DNA from: Petrosia ficiformis
Lineage: Eukaryota; Porifera; Demospongiae; Haplosclerida; Petrosiidae
Reading direction: 5' to 3'
NCBI GenBank assembly: GCA_947044365.1
Contig: OX345636.1
Coordinates: 7,894,001 to 7,958,000 of the forward strand
Length of the DNA: 64,000 nt
In this document: positions 1 through 12,639 of the stretch, piece after piece
How positions within the stretch are numbered: the first letter of the stretch is position 1
Layout: each line of letters starts with the position of its first letter
The notes under the pieces: model-generated
Databases searched by the model: none
What the model was told of the DNA's origin: nothing
What the model saw: only the letters and a program-made list of their open reading frames with translations
Position numbers and translations under genes: made by a program

Positions 1-206
1 TTTAAATAATGTTTACAAAGTTTTTGCAAACTTTATTTTATTGTAAGTAGAAGTAGACATCTGCTTGTGACCAAGCTATAAACATAGACAAAACAAAATT
101 AGTATCTAATAGATTACTCATATATTTTGACTTCCCATTACTATTAGCTACTGATGTGCAGTGATTTCCCCCTGTATTTCCCAATGGTCTTTGTAAATAT
201 TTATTA

Positions 207-211
207 TATAT

Positions 212-253
<42 letters not shown>
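207..253. repeat. (TA)n microsatellite
   Basis: An almost pure TA run of about 45 bases, interrupted by one TACATG. Open frames across it, with alternating Ile and Tyr, are artefacts of the repeat. Confidence 0.9.
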
Positions 254-259
<6 letters not shown>

Positions 260-955
260 GCAAATAATTATGATTATATATTGGCCCAAACAGTGGTCTG
301 ATGAAAACAACATCAATAGGTATAGTGGATACATTCACACGATGTTTGTGAACTGATCAAATGTAATGTTTATCAAATGTTTACTATTAGATGTTTTCTA
401 TAGTAAGCTCTATTTGGTTGTATTCAATAATTCGGTATACTCCAGTGTTTTAGTGTTTTCAACATAGTGGTGCTGGCACGAAAATCAAAGGATATTGCAA
501 AGGGAAATGACATTGCATAGAGTAGTGCAACACCTCTCTTCAACTCTTTAGCTAGAACCTTGCATTAATCTTCTCAATAGGAGAGATGTATATCTGAACT
601 AACAATTTGAGTTTACATAATACAGAGTGTAATGTCATTTCTAAATGAGACTTTAATTTGTGCTCTGAAGTGCCACATTAAGATTGATGTTTATGTATCA
701 CATGACATTTCACATGATTGTATATAATTTTCATTATGCTAGTAATAATTATAATTATAATTCATAAAGCGGTGATATTGTACATGTAAGTTAATGATAC
801 GCATGTACATGTATATGTAGTAGACATGACACATGTATAATATCTTCAAACAGATAAGAATAACTCAACATGGTATTATTATCAAAATTTATATAATTAT
901 TAATAATTATTCATTTCAGTATATTCATATGTAGTAATATGTTGTATAAGTTATA
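254..955. other. AT-rich spacer, no gene seen
   Basis: No exon-like open frame, no clear repeat unit and no TIR pair is visible. TACATGTA words occur around 780-835. Confidence 0.5.
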
Positions 956-959
956 TCAA

Positions 960-1515
960 GTAGTTTGAGACAGACATAGGGCGAAGCACTTTAGAAAGTG
1001 CTTGAGCATAATCTGAAGTATACAGTAAAGTGCTTGAAGCTGTAAACTGTTCATATAGTTGAACAGGCGGAAGTGCTTTGAGCACAAACTGAAGCACCCT
1101 GAAAGTGGTTCAAGCATAATTTTAAGCACATTTCTAATTAAACAGCGCCAAAAAAGCAATTTTTAGTGAATTAGATTATTGTTACATTTTATAAACATTG
1201 TTTTTTTGAAAAGTACTGTCTTTAATTTGTCATCATTCAGTCCAAAACACCTTCCAGCTATGCTATAAAGTCATGATAATTACACATTTTAAAACTATCA
1301 GCCTGGTACATGTATATATTTAAAAGTAATTTATAAACTGTTTTGAATCATTTCTACTTAACAAGCACTTAATTGTACTTCATAAGCACTTTTAATAAAA
1401 CGTGCTTAAGCATAAGCACAAGCACTTTACCAGAAAGATGATCAAGAGCACTTTCAAGCACTCCAAAAAATGTGCTTATAGCAGTTTTAAGTACAAGCAC
1501 ATTTGTGCTCACTCC
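960..1515. repeat. Cluster of AAGCACTT / AAGTGCTT words
   Basis: The octamer AAGCACTT and its complement or near variants recur in two blocks, about 975-1130 and 1360-1515, separated by ordinary AT-rich DNA. Neighbouring copies can pair, for example AAGCACTTT followed by AAAGTGCTT at 984-1003. Short frames here are repetitive and unlikely to be coding. It may be a degenerate structured element. Confidence 0.6.
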
Positions 1516-1641
1516 ATATTTGGTTTGAGATACATGTAGTCTTGTCTCCACTACCCACACTATTAACAAACAAAAGATATCTGGTGACTTTAATTGAATT
1601 TCTTGTCATTTGAAACTAACAAGTGTATATAGAGAAAAAAA

Positions 1642-2067
1642 CATCCCTATGATTGCTTTACAAATTTAAGTGAAGATAAAAGTATGCTTTGTGATGTCCA
1701 GCATTCAGTAATCATGGCTGACTTTATCATGCCTGAAACACAACAGCATACTATAGTTATTATTCTGATTATCTACTCTGTTTACCTTTTAAAGAACCTT
1801 GTAGAACTTAAAGAATATATTTCAGGTAGGATAGCTAGCTATTTGTTCCAGTTTCTACGTAAGCTACACAGTTTTCTTTCTGCTGGGATCTGTAGAGCTT
1901 GATCGCGCGATCTTTTACGCGCCACGCCCATTAATTGATCGAGCCCCCGGGAAGGTGTAACTTCCTTAACTACATATACAACGCATACTCGCGTAGGTGA
2001 CACAAGAATATTATAATTATTATATATATATATAGTTCGAACCCGTGGGAAAGCAATCATAGGGATG
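1642..2067. mobile_element. MITE-like element, CATCCCTATG family, full copy
   Basis: Both ends carry the same 18-bp terminal inverted repeat: CATCCCTATGATTGCTTT at 1642-1659 and its complement at 2050-2067. The 426-bp body has no coding capacity. Related copies lie at 15619, 23092, 24742, 46687, 48296, 49655 and 57703. The body contains a conserved GC-rich patch with GGGCGTGGCGCGTAAAAGA-like sequence on the opposite strand. The superfamily cannot be assigned from the ends alone and no target duplication is obvious. Confidence 0.8.
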
Positions 2068-2944
2068 GCCCTACGGGCCATAAAAAGTATCACTGAAAAG
2101 ATGATGGATCACTACAGATAAGACTGTATTGTAGCACTTTATTATTTTATCTACAAAACTATGCTTTTTATAGACTTGATAAACAAAGTAATTTTCTTTA
2201 ACATTGTTGTGACATCACAAATTTGATTGGTTAGCCAGAAATCTGCTCAATAACAAGAAACTATACTGAAGTCACCAGTTGACCTTTTACTAATTAAGAG
2301 CATGAGCTTTTGGGGATGAGACTATGTTTGAGTAAGGATCTGATGAACTGTGTAATGTTTTTTGTCTGCTATATAAACTGTAATCTTCATTTCAGTACAA
2401 TAATAATTGATAAATCACAAATACTTTGGGCTGACCTAGTATTAGCTTTCATGCTATTTTGTGCTAGTCCCTTGCTTTGCATAAATGATTTGTTAATTGT
2501 AATGGAGAAGCTCCACCTAAACTACATGTAGTCACACCACTTGAGATATATCTAGTGATCTTCTATCAATTTATTGGTTATGTTGACTCAGTATACAGGG
2601 AATCATGCACATCATTCAAATTTAAATTCAAGTACATGTACATGTATGTTGTAATGTCATCAAAATATCATATGACTAGATGTGTACATGTACTGTACAT
2701 ATGTTGAGGTTCATCACTAATGACTATAATAAATTATACATGTACTATTCTTTATTGTGACTCAGGCTTGTCTCAGTTAGAGATACATATGTACATGTAT
2801 GTGTAATAGTATAATTACCATATAAGGAAATGATAATTATGAACAAGGAAAGGTGTGTCTTAATTCTTAATAACTATAAATCTCATCAAACATTGTTTTG
2901 TTTATAATTACATACACATAATGTATATTACATGTATGCATAGA
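2068..2944. other. AT-rich spacer, no gene seen
   Basis: Only short frames occur and none looks like a known domain. TACATGTA words cluster at 2630-2700. Confidence 0.45.
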
Positions 2945-3529
2945 TAATAAAGTAAAGGGATTGGAAACGGGCGTTCGCTAATGTTTTAATGCTGTAAGTT
3001 TAAATTGTGGTTTGTCTCATGACCCAATCATTCTGTTATTATGTAATGGGTCTAAATCACCATTTAGGCTATTCCTGTGAAAATTACAGGTACAGCTGAT
3101 CTAGGTACCATTTGAGCAGATTTCGATGAGTAGAGAGATTATTATTTGTACTGGAAGTTCCAAACTTGGTTCGTCTCATGACCCATGTATATATAGTACT
3201 ATAACATGTTTTGACTATTAGTAGTTTATTAGTTGTCGAGTGATAGATACAGTGAAAACATTTGTTGACAACTGCAGGGTAAATAAAACAGGAGTCTATA
3301 AAGTTTATAGTACGACTTTTCAGTAAATTGGACGAGAGAAGCTGTGCGCACCTTCAAATACTGGCAATTCTTTGCTTACCCTCTAACTGTGTGCAGAAAT
3401 AGTCTTTTTAGTGTAAGCTTCTTCTTTCTTTTCACCGTGTTTACATAGGCTTGCTGAGGCCTGCAACGTGCGAAATAACAAGTACATGTAGCCCGGTTTC
3501 TATGGGTTTCCAATCCCTTTACTTTATTA
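2945..3529. mobile_element. Non-autonomous DNA transposon with 24-bp TIRs
   Basis: The first 24 bases (2945-2968, beginning TAATAAAGTAAAGGG) are matched exactly by the inverted last 24 bases (3506-3529). Inside, the phrase CTCATGACCCA occurs twice (about 3017 and 3176), which suggests an internal duplication. No transposase frame is present. The ends start with TA, compatible with TA or longer target duplications, but the exact boundary is ambiguous. Confidence 0.75.
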
Positions 3530-3539
3530 CCTATGATGT

Positions 3540-4654
3540 ATGTACACGTATGTTAACCACACCCCTTAAGAATAATAATATTCATGAAATAAAACGTTTG
3601 CACAATATTTTCAGTGTCTCTGTTCATAATGATACACTGATACACAGTATATACTGTTGATACTAATAATCAATACTCAGTAATGAACACTCTCTTCTTG
3701 TATGTTATATAACTTATTTTGTGTGTTTAATAGTATCCATGTACATGTACAATATAAAAGAATCAAATCAGACTCTTTATTTACCTTTAAAACTCTTTTG
3801 TGTTTGAATGTCCTGATATCAATACTAATATCATATATACTGGTTGCATGGTTAGTACTGTTACTTATTAATCACATGTTTTTAATTAAGTATATACTAC
3901 ATCCTTTATCAGGATTTATTCCGCACATACATGTTAAACACATGTGTATAATATTATAATAACATCTTTTTTGATAGTGACAACATGTTTATCATGAGGA
4001 TTATTTCTCTCTCACTATATAACTAGTTTTTTCCTCAAATAATTGGATATCAAAATCTATATTCAGCTTATATCAATCCCCATTTACCATTTTCTCATAG
4101 CATGTTTACCAATGAGCACCAATACACCTCTACCAACATATCTGATAGCTGTATGGCTCTGTGATAAACAGTCTTATAGATTATGATAATTTGATCTAAC
4201 GGCCTTTAAACACTCGCATTTCATAATATTTGATATCCAGGGAAATGAATACCACATTTAGTGGGCTTCCTATATCTACAATGTATATAGAAAATGACAG
4301 AAATGTGAGACGATGAGAGAATTACTAGTCATTAGGGACAGTATGTTAGTCAGGGCATGATCACTGAACCATAGTGTGTATATAGATTCACTGAATCATT
4401 TGGACCTAGGAAGAGTAGGGCTGGCATTTCAACATGATTAATGATTTCCTTTTATATACTTCTTCACTCATCCAGTATCATTGTGGTTAACTTCCTAATG
4501 ATATTTAATATATGATATTCATGTGACACACCATGACTAATGTACTATCCATGATGACTAGTTAAGTATTTTGGGGTAAGTATTTGTTCTAAATCATAAG
4601 ACTGGTTTTAACATCCAGTGACATCCAACTAATTTTATATTTTCTCACTCCACC
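3540..4654. other. AT-rich spacer downstream of the TRAF-like gene
   Basis: No convincing exon. The stretch lies 3' of the minus-strand TRAF-like gene and probably includes its 3' UTR. Confidence 0.4.
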
Positions 4655-4677
4655 TTAATACCACAAAAGAAGGAATA
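4655..4677 (-). other. Candidate terminal exon of the TRAF-like gene
   Basis: Intron phase 1 after the MATH exon is satisfied by a TTTTAG acceptor at 4678, giving VFLLLWY and TAA. The implied intron is 103 bp. The evidence is only phase and a splice-like site, so another exon is possible. Confidence 0.3.
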
Positions 4678-4780
4678 CTAAAAATGGAATGGACGTAATT
4701 AATATACATATTGTTATTCCTGTGTATACATACATATTCTATACTAAATGTATTAATACATGATAAATAATAATAAGTAC

Positions 4781-7700
4781 CTGTAGGTATGGAAACATTT
4801 CCAATTAGGAAACAGAGAGTATCACTGCTAATATATTCTGTGTTGTTACTAGGATTATAATATAGTTCACTGTGGGGGATGAAATTGAAATAACCAAAAC
4901 CAAGAGCTCTCTCTCCTTCAATCACTTTAGAACAACTCTTTAAAGGAGTGTTATCATTGAACGGTATAATCTTCTTTACATGTTCGTTATCCTCTCTCCA
5001 ATTGAGGAGATGAATCGAGATGTCTCCAGTAAAGGGCCATTTCAATTGGTTATCGTTTGTTCCTTTCATGAGGTATACATACACTGAAACATGTGTGCCT
5101 TTATATTTACCACGCCCATTAGCGACTACACATAATTGCATCTTATAGCCATTAGATGATGAATAGAATGGTGCACTATAATACTCAGCATTAAGTTTCT
5201 TGTAGTCAGTAAAATTTGTTACATTTACTATGAATGGTGGAATAGAAGGAGATGACTTTGTAATTAGAGCAGAATACCACATAGGAACTGTAGGGCCTGT
5301 GAAATATAATAATAATTATTATTAATCTATGTGTAGTATAATTTCATGTGTTATAATATTTGAACTACGTTATGTGATTATTTTGAAATTTAAAATCATG
5401 AATATAATTAACTGTACTTGTGTTATTAGATAAGTCTCATTGAGTTAAATAATAATCATTAAAATATCAATTATATGTGACTATGAATAAGAAAATTAGT
5501 CTCTTGAGAAATAAAATTAATTTTGCTTTTAAAACACATAACTTAGAGGGCTACATGGTTCGGAGTGCATTCCTAGTATTACGAAGCACTCTAAAATTTT
5601 GTAATGTGTGTCAGGGATAAGCCCATGTAAATAGCTTAAAATGTTGAGGGATGTTTGGCCAACCTTTGCCCTAAATACCAAGTACAGGAGGAATTTTAAA
5701 GTTGGGTGTCTCCCCGTTAATGGAGGCTAGGAGGGGATTCAGCCTCTCACCACCCACGCAATTTGGAAGTACAGAGACCACACCTATGCAATTGGGTGGG
5801 TAGCTACATTTCCCTTGCTGTAAAATCTGAAATCGTGTGGGTGTAGCTGGTGCCAACATGTAGTGGGGTAATTCTGTTTGCCGAAATATATGCAGCAGAG
5901 ACGCCAGTGTTTGGAAATGGGAAGAATTTTGAAAAACAATCTCAGTCCTCTAAGGGTTAAATGTTCACTATTCAGTCAGGAATATCAAATGATATTTGAT
6001 ATTCACTTTATGATTATAAATTAATTATCTTCATGTATAAAATAACTGAATAATGAACATTTAAATATATTAAGTATTTGACAAATTATTATTTCCAAAG
6101 CGACTCATTTTCTCATCTACATACATGTAGTCATCATAATATAATTATGTGTTATAATAATATAATTATGAATTGATTAGTAACAGTATACTCCTCATTA
6201 TATATACTATATATAAGATGATTGATATTTACATGTAATTAAGAGACAAACTGAATGTATTGTAATCTCATCACATGTAAGATAATATAATTATACTAAT
6301 ACAGGTCATTACTTCATATAAGGATAGTATTGTAGATATATTGCATATTCAAAATAGTATAATACATGTACATGTACTTATACAAACCACACAATACAAT
6401 AATGTAATGCTTGAATGATAACATCCTGATATAACCCTATAACAATGTCCATACTACTAATATACATGTACTTCTTATATCATATGAGACTATATAAATA
6501 TAACATTATTTCATGACTTCTTATATGAAGTCTTATTAATTGTAATTATTAATAAGACCACTAGCCTCATACCTGGGGATGATACAATTATGTACATACA
6601 CTACTGTATTATTTCATGACTTATTATATGAAGCCTTATTGCCGAGCACCTTAGTGCGATGCAACTAATACGGTAGTGTAGTGAAATTTCAACCTTAGTT
6701 TGTATATATATATATATATATGTGTGGTTCTGTCACGCTTAGGAATGCAATAATTAAACATACGACCACAGGCACGTTAATACATAGAGCGCGCATACTG
6801 TTGATGGTGTACTGCTCTAAAGTAGAGACGAGTGAGGAACCTACCATTGAGGAACCTACAGCACACCTTCAACACCTAGATACACTGAGAAAAAGGATGC
6901 AAAGACGGGGAGCTACAGAAGAGGCCAAGACAGAGGAGAAATTAAGAGGTAGAGAACAGAAACAGCGAGATCTAGATGAGAGTGAACAAGAAGCAAGAGC
7001 ATCCCATGTATGTTAGCATTATCGCAAGGATCACAAGATGACAAATCACTAAATTCTCTCTTCTTTCCTCCCATTATAAGTGTCAAAGACAAATAATTAT
7101 ACCATTGTGTGACTAAAACCTTTCTGGATATTAATTGACTACAGTTTAGTGCGAGTGAGGCAGTCCTGCGCATACGTATTCCTAGTTAATTGTAATTACT
7201 AATAAGACCACTATCCTCATACCTGGGGATGAGACAATTATGTACATACACTACTGTATAGTAAAGCCTGGTTCACAATATGATTCAAGGCCTTGTGTTT
7301 CTTTGCGTTGTGTCAGTGCTTTATATTTTTAAGATGACACGTTTCTTTTAAAACCGTCAGACACAACCTAACTAACACAAGATAGGATCTGATTCTATTT
7401 TATATTTATTTGTATACATTACATGTATAATTTAATACCTTCCAAGAAAGTTATGAACCAAAAACAATCTTCATTGTTTTTATGAAAATATGAAGGCAAC
7501 TTTTTGATAATCAGTGAGGTTAACAACTCTCATGATTTTATTGATCAAGTCATGTAGCTACTCAAATATCAGTTATAAATAATTATAAATAATCTGAGCT
7601 TAGTTTGAATTATGTGATTAAAAGTAGGAGTGTACTTAATAATCAGTAAATACACATATACAATACCTTTCATTTGTGATAACTGTTGTTTCAACTGTAA

Positions 7701-8769
7701 GATCATGTGAGTATTTTGTAAGCTGGTGGTTTGTAGTTGTAGTTGAAATTTCTCATGATCTCTGGTTAGTTTCTCATCTAACTTGCTCATTTCTGTGCTC
7801 TCTTCTTCCGTCTGCTGTTGTAGCCTCTCTGCACTTTCTCGTAGCATTTTAAGCTCCTTCATCATTTCTTCACTGCCTTCCTTGAACTCATTTAGCATTT
7901 CTTTTTGTTTAGCTTCGTATGTCTGCTCAAATGTTTCCAGATATTGTAATACTTCTTCACATTCTACCTCTGTAGCATCTTCTAGTAACATCACCAGATT
8001 ATTTGGGACTGTCTGGACTATTTCCTTCTTGTGTGCTTCAAGCTGCTCTTGTATTAATTCAATTTCCTTCTCTAGTACAATGATTTCTTTTGCTGTCATC
8101 GTATCCTGTTCTTCCATTCCTGTCTCGTCTCCATGTTTTACTTTGGAGTTATCCATTTCTGGTACATATAGACACTCATTAGTAAGGTGTTTCTCTTGAT
8201 CATCCAGCTCTCCCACCCATTCACACCCTTTCTCAACATTTTTACAACGAATCTGCAACTTGGAAAGTAGACAATGTTGTTTTCTATCGAAGATATTAGT
8301 ATACTCCTTTATATTACAAGAAGGACAGGACTGTTTGTTGGCTCTTGTATGTTCTATACACACCTGCAAATATCAAAAGTATTAGTATGACTGGTTTAGT
8401 AAGTTAAAAGCTGGGAATTGTAATGGTTAACCCACAATATAACATAATATGAAGATACTCTAAAAATGTGTTTCATGTAAATAATAATTATATACTCTAC
8501 AAAAACTTTACATTTTGTGTATAATATTTTGTTATGTGGCATGCCAAATTACTGGTGTGATATAGGAATTGGTCAGATTGCGCAGAGTACTTCAAAATAC
8601 TTACCTGACAAATACGAGTTCCACAACACAATAACACATGTGGTTCTCTAACTACTAACAGACACACTGGACAATGAGGTGATTCTGGAGGAAGATCAAG
8701 AAAGAGATGATCTTCATATCCACCAGTAGGTAGTGATTCATGAACAGTGATATTAGAAATAGCCATCAT
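4781..8769 (-). CDS. TRAF-like protein: RING, TRAF zinc finger, coiled coil, MATH
   Basis: Three minus-strand exons join in frame. Exon 1 (8769-8605, phase 0, donor GTAAGT) begins at ATG and carries the first half of a RING finger (CPVC, CCGTRIC). Exon 2 (8363-7667) completes it (VCIEH, CPSC), then has a TRAF-type zinc finger (about residues 85-120) and a long Glu/Lys/Gln-rich coiled coil. Exon 3 (5296-4781, 516 nt, acceptor ATTTCACAG) is a MATH/TRAF-C domain with the conserved LLNWRED stretch. Total is 459 codons plus one base. By family knowledge such proteins are cytoplasmic adaptors or E3 ligases for receptor signalling. The donor after MATH implies a short terminal exon. A candidate at 4677-4655 adds seven residues and a stop, but this is tentative. 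The 2.4-kb intron 2 holds two repeat elements. Confidence 0.88.
5541..5956. mobile_element. TTAA-type (piggyBac-like) MITE, left end decayed
   Basis: The right end reads CAGTCCTCTAAGGG followed by TTAA at 5957-5960, identical to the right end of the element at 34160-35067. The body matches that element (phrases GGCATAAGCCCATG-like, ACGCAATTTGG, GCTGGTGCCAACAT). The left end survives only as a degraded CTTAGAGG. It lies within intron 2 of the TRAF-like gene. Minus-strand frames in it are not supported as genes. Confidence 0.7.
6537..7259. repeat. About 74-bp direct repeats flanking a 570-bp unit
   Basis: Nearly identical segments at 6537-6610 and 7185-7259, sharing AATAAGACCACT and CTCATACCTGGGGATGA, bracket a unit with a charged open frame. 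They could be short LTR-like repeats or a local duplication. The unit sits in intron 2 of the TRAF-like gene. Confidence 0.7.
6720..7016 (+). other. Open frame with charged Arg/Glu-rich tail, probable TE fragment
   Basis: 98 codons. The C-terminal half is rich in Arg, Glu, Lys and Gln (RKRMQRRGATEEAKTEEKL) and resembles the charged repeat segments often found near the N-terminus of helicase-type or other transposon proteins. It is enclosed by the 74-bp direct repeats and lies antisense to the host gene intron. No catalytic domain is seen. It could be a fragment or chance coding. Confidence 0.25.
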
Positions 8770-10148
8770 AGGAAGTGTAGTATACTATGACACACCCAAA
8801 CTACCTAATCTAGTTATGTATTTCACACTCTACTATTATCTAATCATAAGTGTACACTCAACATCATGAAAACATAAACATCATCTTTACTATAATTATA
8901 TCATTATTAGAAATATGAAATGTAATATTGAAATTAGTATAACACAAACTGCAATAGATAAATTTCCTATCATTGATTTAGTATTATTGAATAATACATT
9001 ATACACACTATAACAAGATTAAAGCCAGTACAGTGAGCATTTAGTATTCATTATAATATTATATTATCTTGAAGTTGATTGTAGTCCATCTCTAGGTCAA
9101 TATCAGATGCTGTATATATAATTATGATAGGGTTATAATAATTATATTTATTATGAAAATCATTTTTCTTACTTTCAAATGTGTATTGTTGATGATGAAA
9201 TATCTTGCATATCTGAAAATTATAAAAACCAATTACTATAAAGTATAATGAGAATTTATTATAGTACATTATAATTATAATGTATTACAATACCATGGTA
9301 CATGGGCAATACCATGGGGCTCATAAGAAGAGGTAATTACTTTACAGTTTACATAAATGGAATACTTGTCTCCAGTTTCAAGTGTTACAGTAGATAATTC
9401 AAGTGTACTAAGTGTTTGTTTTCAGTTTGTCTCCTCCCTACATCACTTGTAAAGACTTCCCTTTGTGAACCTTAATTGCATTCCACTGATAAATTTTATA
9501 ATCACCATGGAGATATCTTATCCAGCTTGTGGGAAATCTACTTGAACCCTCGACCACATTTCCCACAAATTACTATAATGTACATGTACCTCTAGTGTGA
9601 GATATCCTATACTTATATAAATTATTATGCTGCTATCTAATATAGTATACATCATATATCTAATATTATCATACCTTGAATATAATCACATTTCCTAACG
9701 GAACTAGTCTTTTTATCGATACTCCAATCAATATATCCCATAATTGTAATGAGTAGTAATATTATCTGTATAATAATTATAATGATATCACACTTATTAA
9801 TATGTCAGGATAAACCTGAATATCAGGAGTATCAGGTGATCAATACTCAATGTCTTTTGAATACCTAGCTTATCACACTATAGACTGTATGATATTACAT
9901 ACAAAACAGTTTGGTCAGTGAGTTTGTTATCTCAATTACAATTTATATTATATTACTATACTATCAGTACATATAGTAATACACATAATATATCATTTAT
10001 AATATAATTCAAGTTATATTACTATAGTATATAAACCTAATAGTAACTGATAGTATAAGATGACTGGTATAATATTTCACACCTCTGAATACCATAGTAA
10101 ATTAGTAATCTCAGTTTACACTTGTCAGTATTTCATTTACTATCAATT
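8770..10148. other. Upstream region of the TRAF-like gene, no firm gene
   Basis: This must contain the promoter of the minus-strand TRAF-like gene. Short exon-like pieces with plausible splice signals occur on the minus strand at about 9740-9670, 9190-9150 and 9110-9050, but they code for no recognisable domain and were not assembled. Confidence 0.4.
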
Positions 10149-10451
10149 ATTAACCCTGAGCTTGCTGGTGCTTCTACAGCAGATATCTTGGTCACTATTC
10201 ACTTTCCGTACCCCAAACTTGGCTTTTTTTCCGACATGGAGTACTAGTTCTAGCAACTTGATTACCAGGACTCAAAAGTCCCCAAGCGCTTCATGGGACT
10301 AATTTAAATGCAGTGTTCTCCCTCTTTTCACTTACAACTAGGGCCTACAAAAGAAAACCACTGCATGTTAGCACCAGTTACACTGTGTTACCAGGTTTTA
10401 AACCAAGAGAAATGACTTAGCTACTCACCAAGTTGCATGGATAGGTTTACT

Positions 10452-10482
<31 letters not shown>

Positions 10483-10680
10483 GTGTTTGGGAAGGAGGCA
10501 TATCCCACCTTCGAAACTCATTAATGGGTTACAGGAGCAAAGGGCAACCAAAAAACATTATTAGCCATTTTCATGAGCTTATCCCTACCACCAATTACAA
10601 ACATCTGGAGTGCTTCGTAATGCTAGGAACACACTCCCAACTGCATATGGGTCATATCCTACATATATGGTCATCAGCCA
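10149..10680. mobile_element. TTAA-type MITE, third copy, inverted
   Basis: Starts at a TTAACCCT end and matches, in reverse complement, the element at 34160-35067 (for example GACATGGAGTACTA, AAGTCCCCAAG, and GGAGTGCTTCGTAATGCTAG near the far end). A GT/G microsatellite has expanded inside it. Copy is diverged and the right end is unclear. Confidence 0.6.
10449..10483. repeat. (GT)n then poly-G tract
   Basis: A short TG run passes into about twenty consecutive G, one of the few long G runs in an AT-rich window. It could form a G-quadruplex. Confidence 0.85.
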
Positions 10681-10689
10681 TATGTAAGA

Positions 10690-12570
10690 ACACAAAGTAG
10701 ACTAACTAATAACATAACACTTTATATTACAAAAATACAAACTATGAATACTAAACTGATGTGTATACTGTATAATGTAATGGGTAATTTTAAACACTTC
10801 AGTTGGTTACAGGAGTTTCAATGTAATTTTATTATCCTCAATGTTGAATTGTTATTACTGCTAGGTAATATCTACATGTACTGGTTTCATTTCATCTTGA
10901 TCTATATTGACTAGTACATATATATGTCATGATAAAGCATAGTAACAAAAATAATATTATCATTCCATCTGTGAAAACAACAGATGTTACTTACTCATTT
11001 CAGAGTAATTAGTATATACATGAATTTGTATTTATAATAACAAATAACATGTTGTATTCCACAGAAGTTAGCCGAATAGTCCAGTTGCATGTAAGAACTA
11101 TGGAATGCAATAATGAATAATTGCACATGATGTCACAATGTGATTACCAGTAGAAATGTATTGCTTACTATTAGCTGAAGTGTTCAAATTTAAAATTGTT
11201 CCTACATGTATACTATACGGTATACTCTACATTGTATATTAGTGAAAAGTGGGCTAAAATAGAATCTTCAATGAACATACCAATCTTTGTTTTGAGACAA
11301 AATGACGAGTGGTCCAAGAGATACAGCAAGTTTTGTTAATAATAACTGGTCATAAGTTTTACATAAATGTATATATGTGGAAGTACTAGTACAAACAATC
11401 CCAATGTGTAATATTGTATTGTAACTGATGTAACCAGATGAGGGTTAAAGTAATGTTAATTTATGACCTGACTAAATAGACTGTTTTAATATGACTACAT
11501 TATAATCATAATTATAAATCATAAACTAATCTTAAGTCCCAAACACTATAATATATTACCTTGAAATCATCCAGTTTCATTTAATGATTTTAGACTCCAT
11601 TGCATGGGAAACAGATTAGTCTATTCTTCATAGACTATCACACTTCAACAGAAAGGTTTCATTATATAAACTTCACTGTGAATAAAGTTTAATAAAGTTT
11701 ATGTTTAGAAAGTCATTAAGGTAGTACTTACACAAATCAGAGTGTGGGCAAGGAGTCTAAATGTGTTGAACTCCATGTAAGTGTGGTCTAGCTACTCCTT
11801 GCGAAATAGACCACACTTACATAGGGCTTAACATGGATGTCAGGTTGGATATTCATTGTTTTATGAATACACGTACCTGTAAACTAACTGTCTTGAGAAA
11901 ACGTCTCGAATATTGAAGCTGTTTTAGTGAGCCTTGTGAGTTTTACATGTATCTTGTCAAGACTCAATCCACATCTATGTGTAATAATAATAGTATATAA
12001 CATTGTTATTCTTCTAAATCAAGATCAATTATCTCTTCTCTAGATTCTAGATGGGATCAAAACATTTACATCACAAAGTAAAAGATGATAATATTAACCT
12101 GATATTTGGCTTCATCTCTTGAACAAGACTTCATATTAACTGAACTGTATCTATTGTGTACTCTTCAATCACATCTAATGATACAATTAACACAAGCATT
12201 GTGTAAACATTGTTATGTAATAATAATTTAGTGATGGTTGTATATAGTATGTACATGTATCGCCAGACCCTCACAGAAAGACAGATGGTCTAGAAACACT
12301 GTTATACTGAAGTGGAAAGTCAAATAATCCAGGTAGACATGAAACTATTTCCATCAACATTTGCTATTGCAAAAGAAAATCAAAAACATTATAATGTATT
12401 ACCAGACAAAAAGGAGGTAGATCTATGATCTCCATTAGCTAATCTTTTAATTCCTTGTATTCCTGGTTTCTATCTACAACTATGGCAGAAGATATAACAT
12501 ATAACAAAACACTCTCATCATCACATGTACATAATGATATTAATAGATTTAGTCATCACTGTTTATATTA
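10690..12570. other. AT-rich spacer, no gene seen
   Basis: No coding signal. A small inverted repeat with arms GTAAGTGTGGTCT / AGACCACACTTAC lies at about 11777-11821. The word TACATGTA is frequent. Confidence 0.45.
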
Positions 12571-12574
12571 TTGA

Positions 12575-12635
12575 CTAGTCTGGCGTGGCCACACCCTTCC
12601 TCCTCCAAGCGAAGGGTGGCTGCGCCAGACTAATT
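12575..12635. repeat. GC-rich hairpin, AGTCTGGC arms
   Basis: AGTCTGGCGTGGCCACACCCTT and AAGGGTGGCTGCGCCAGACT-like arms pair around a 13-base spacer. It stands out as GC-rich in AT-rich DNA and may be a solo MITE remnant. Confidence 0.55.
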
Positions 12636-12639
12636 ATTA

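Noticed and set aside
2031..2052. tRNA T-arm-like GTTCGAACCC
   Set aside because: No cloverleaf or acceptor stem around it. The motif is part of a MITE and recurs in its other copies.
9050..9745. Small three-exon gene on the minus strand upstream of the TRAF-like gene
   Set aside because: Splice-like sites exist, but phases only partly agree, the peptide is short and no domain is recognised.
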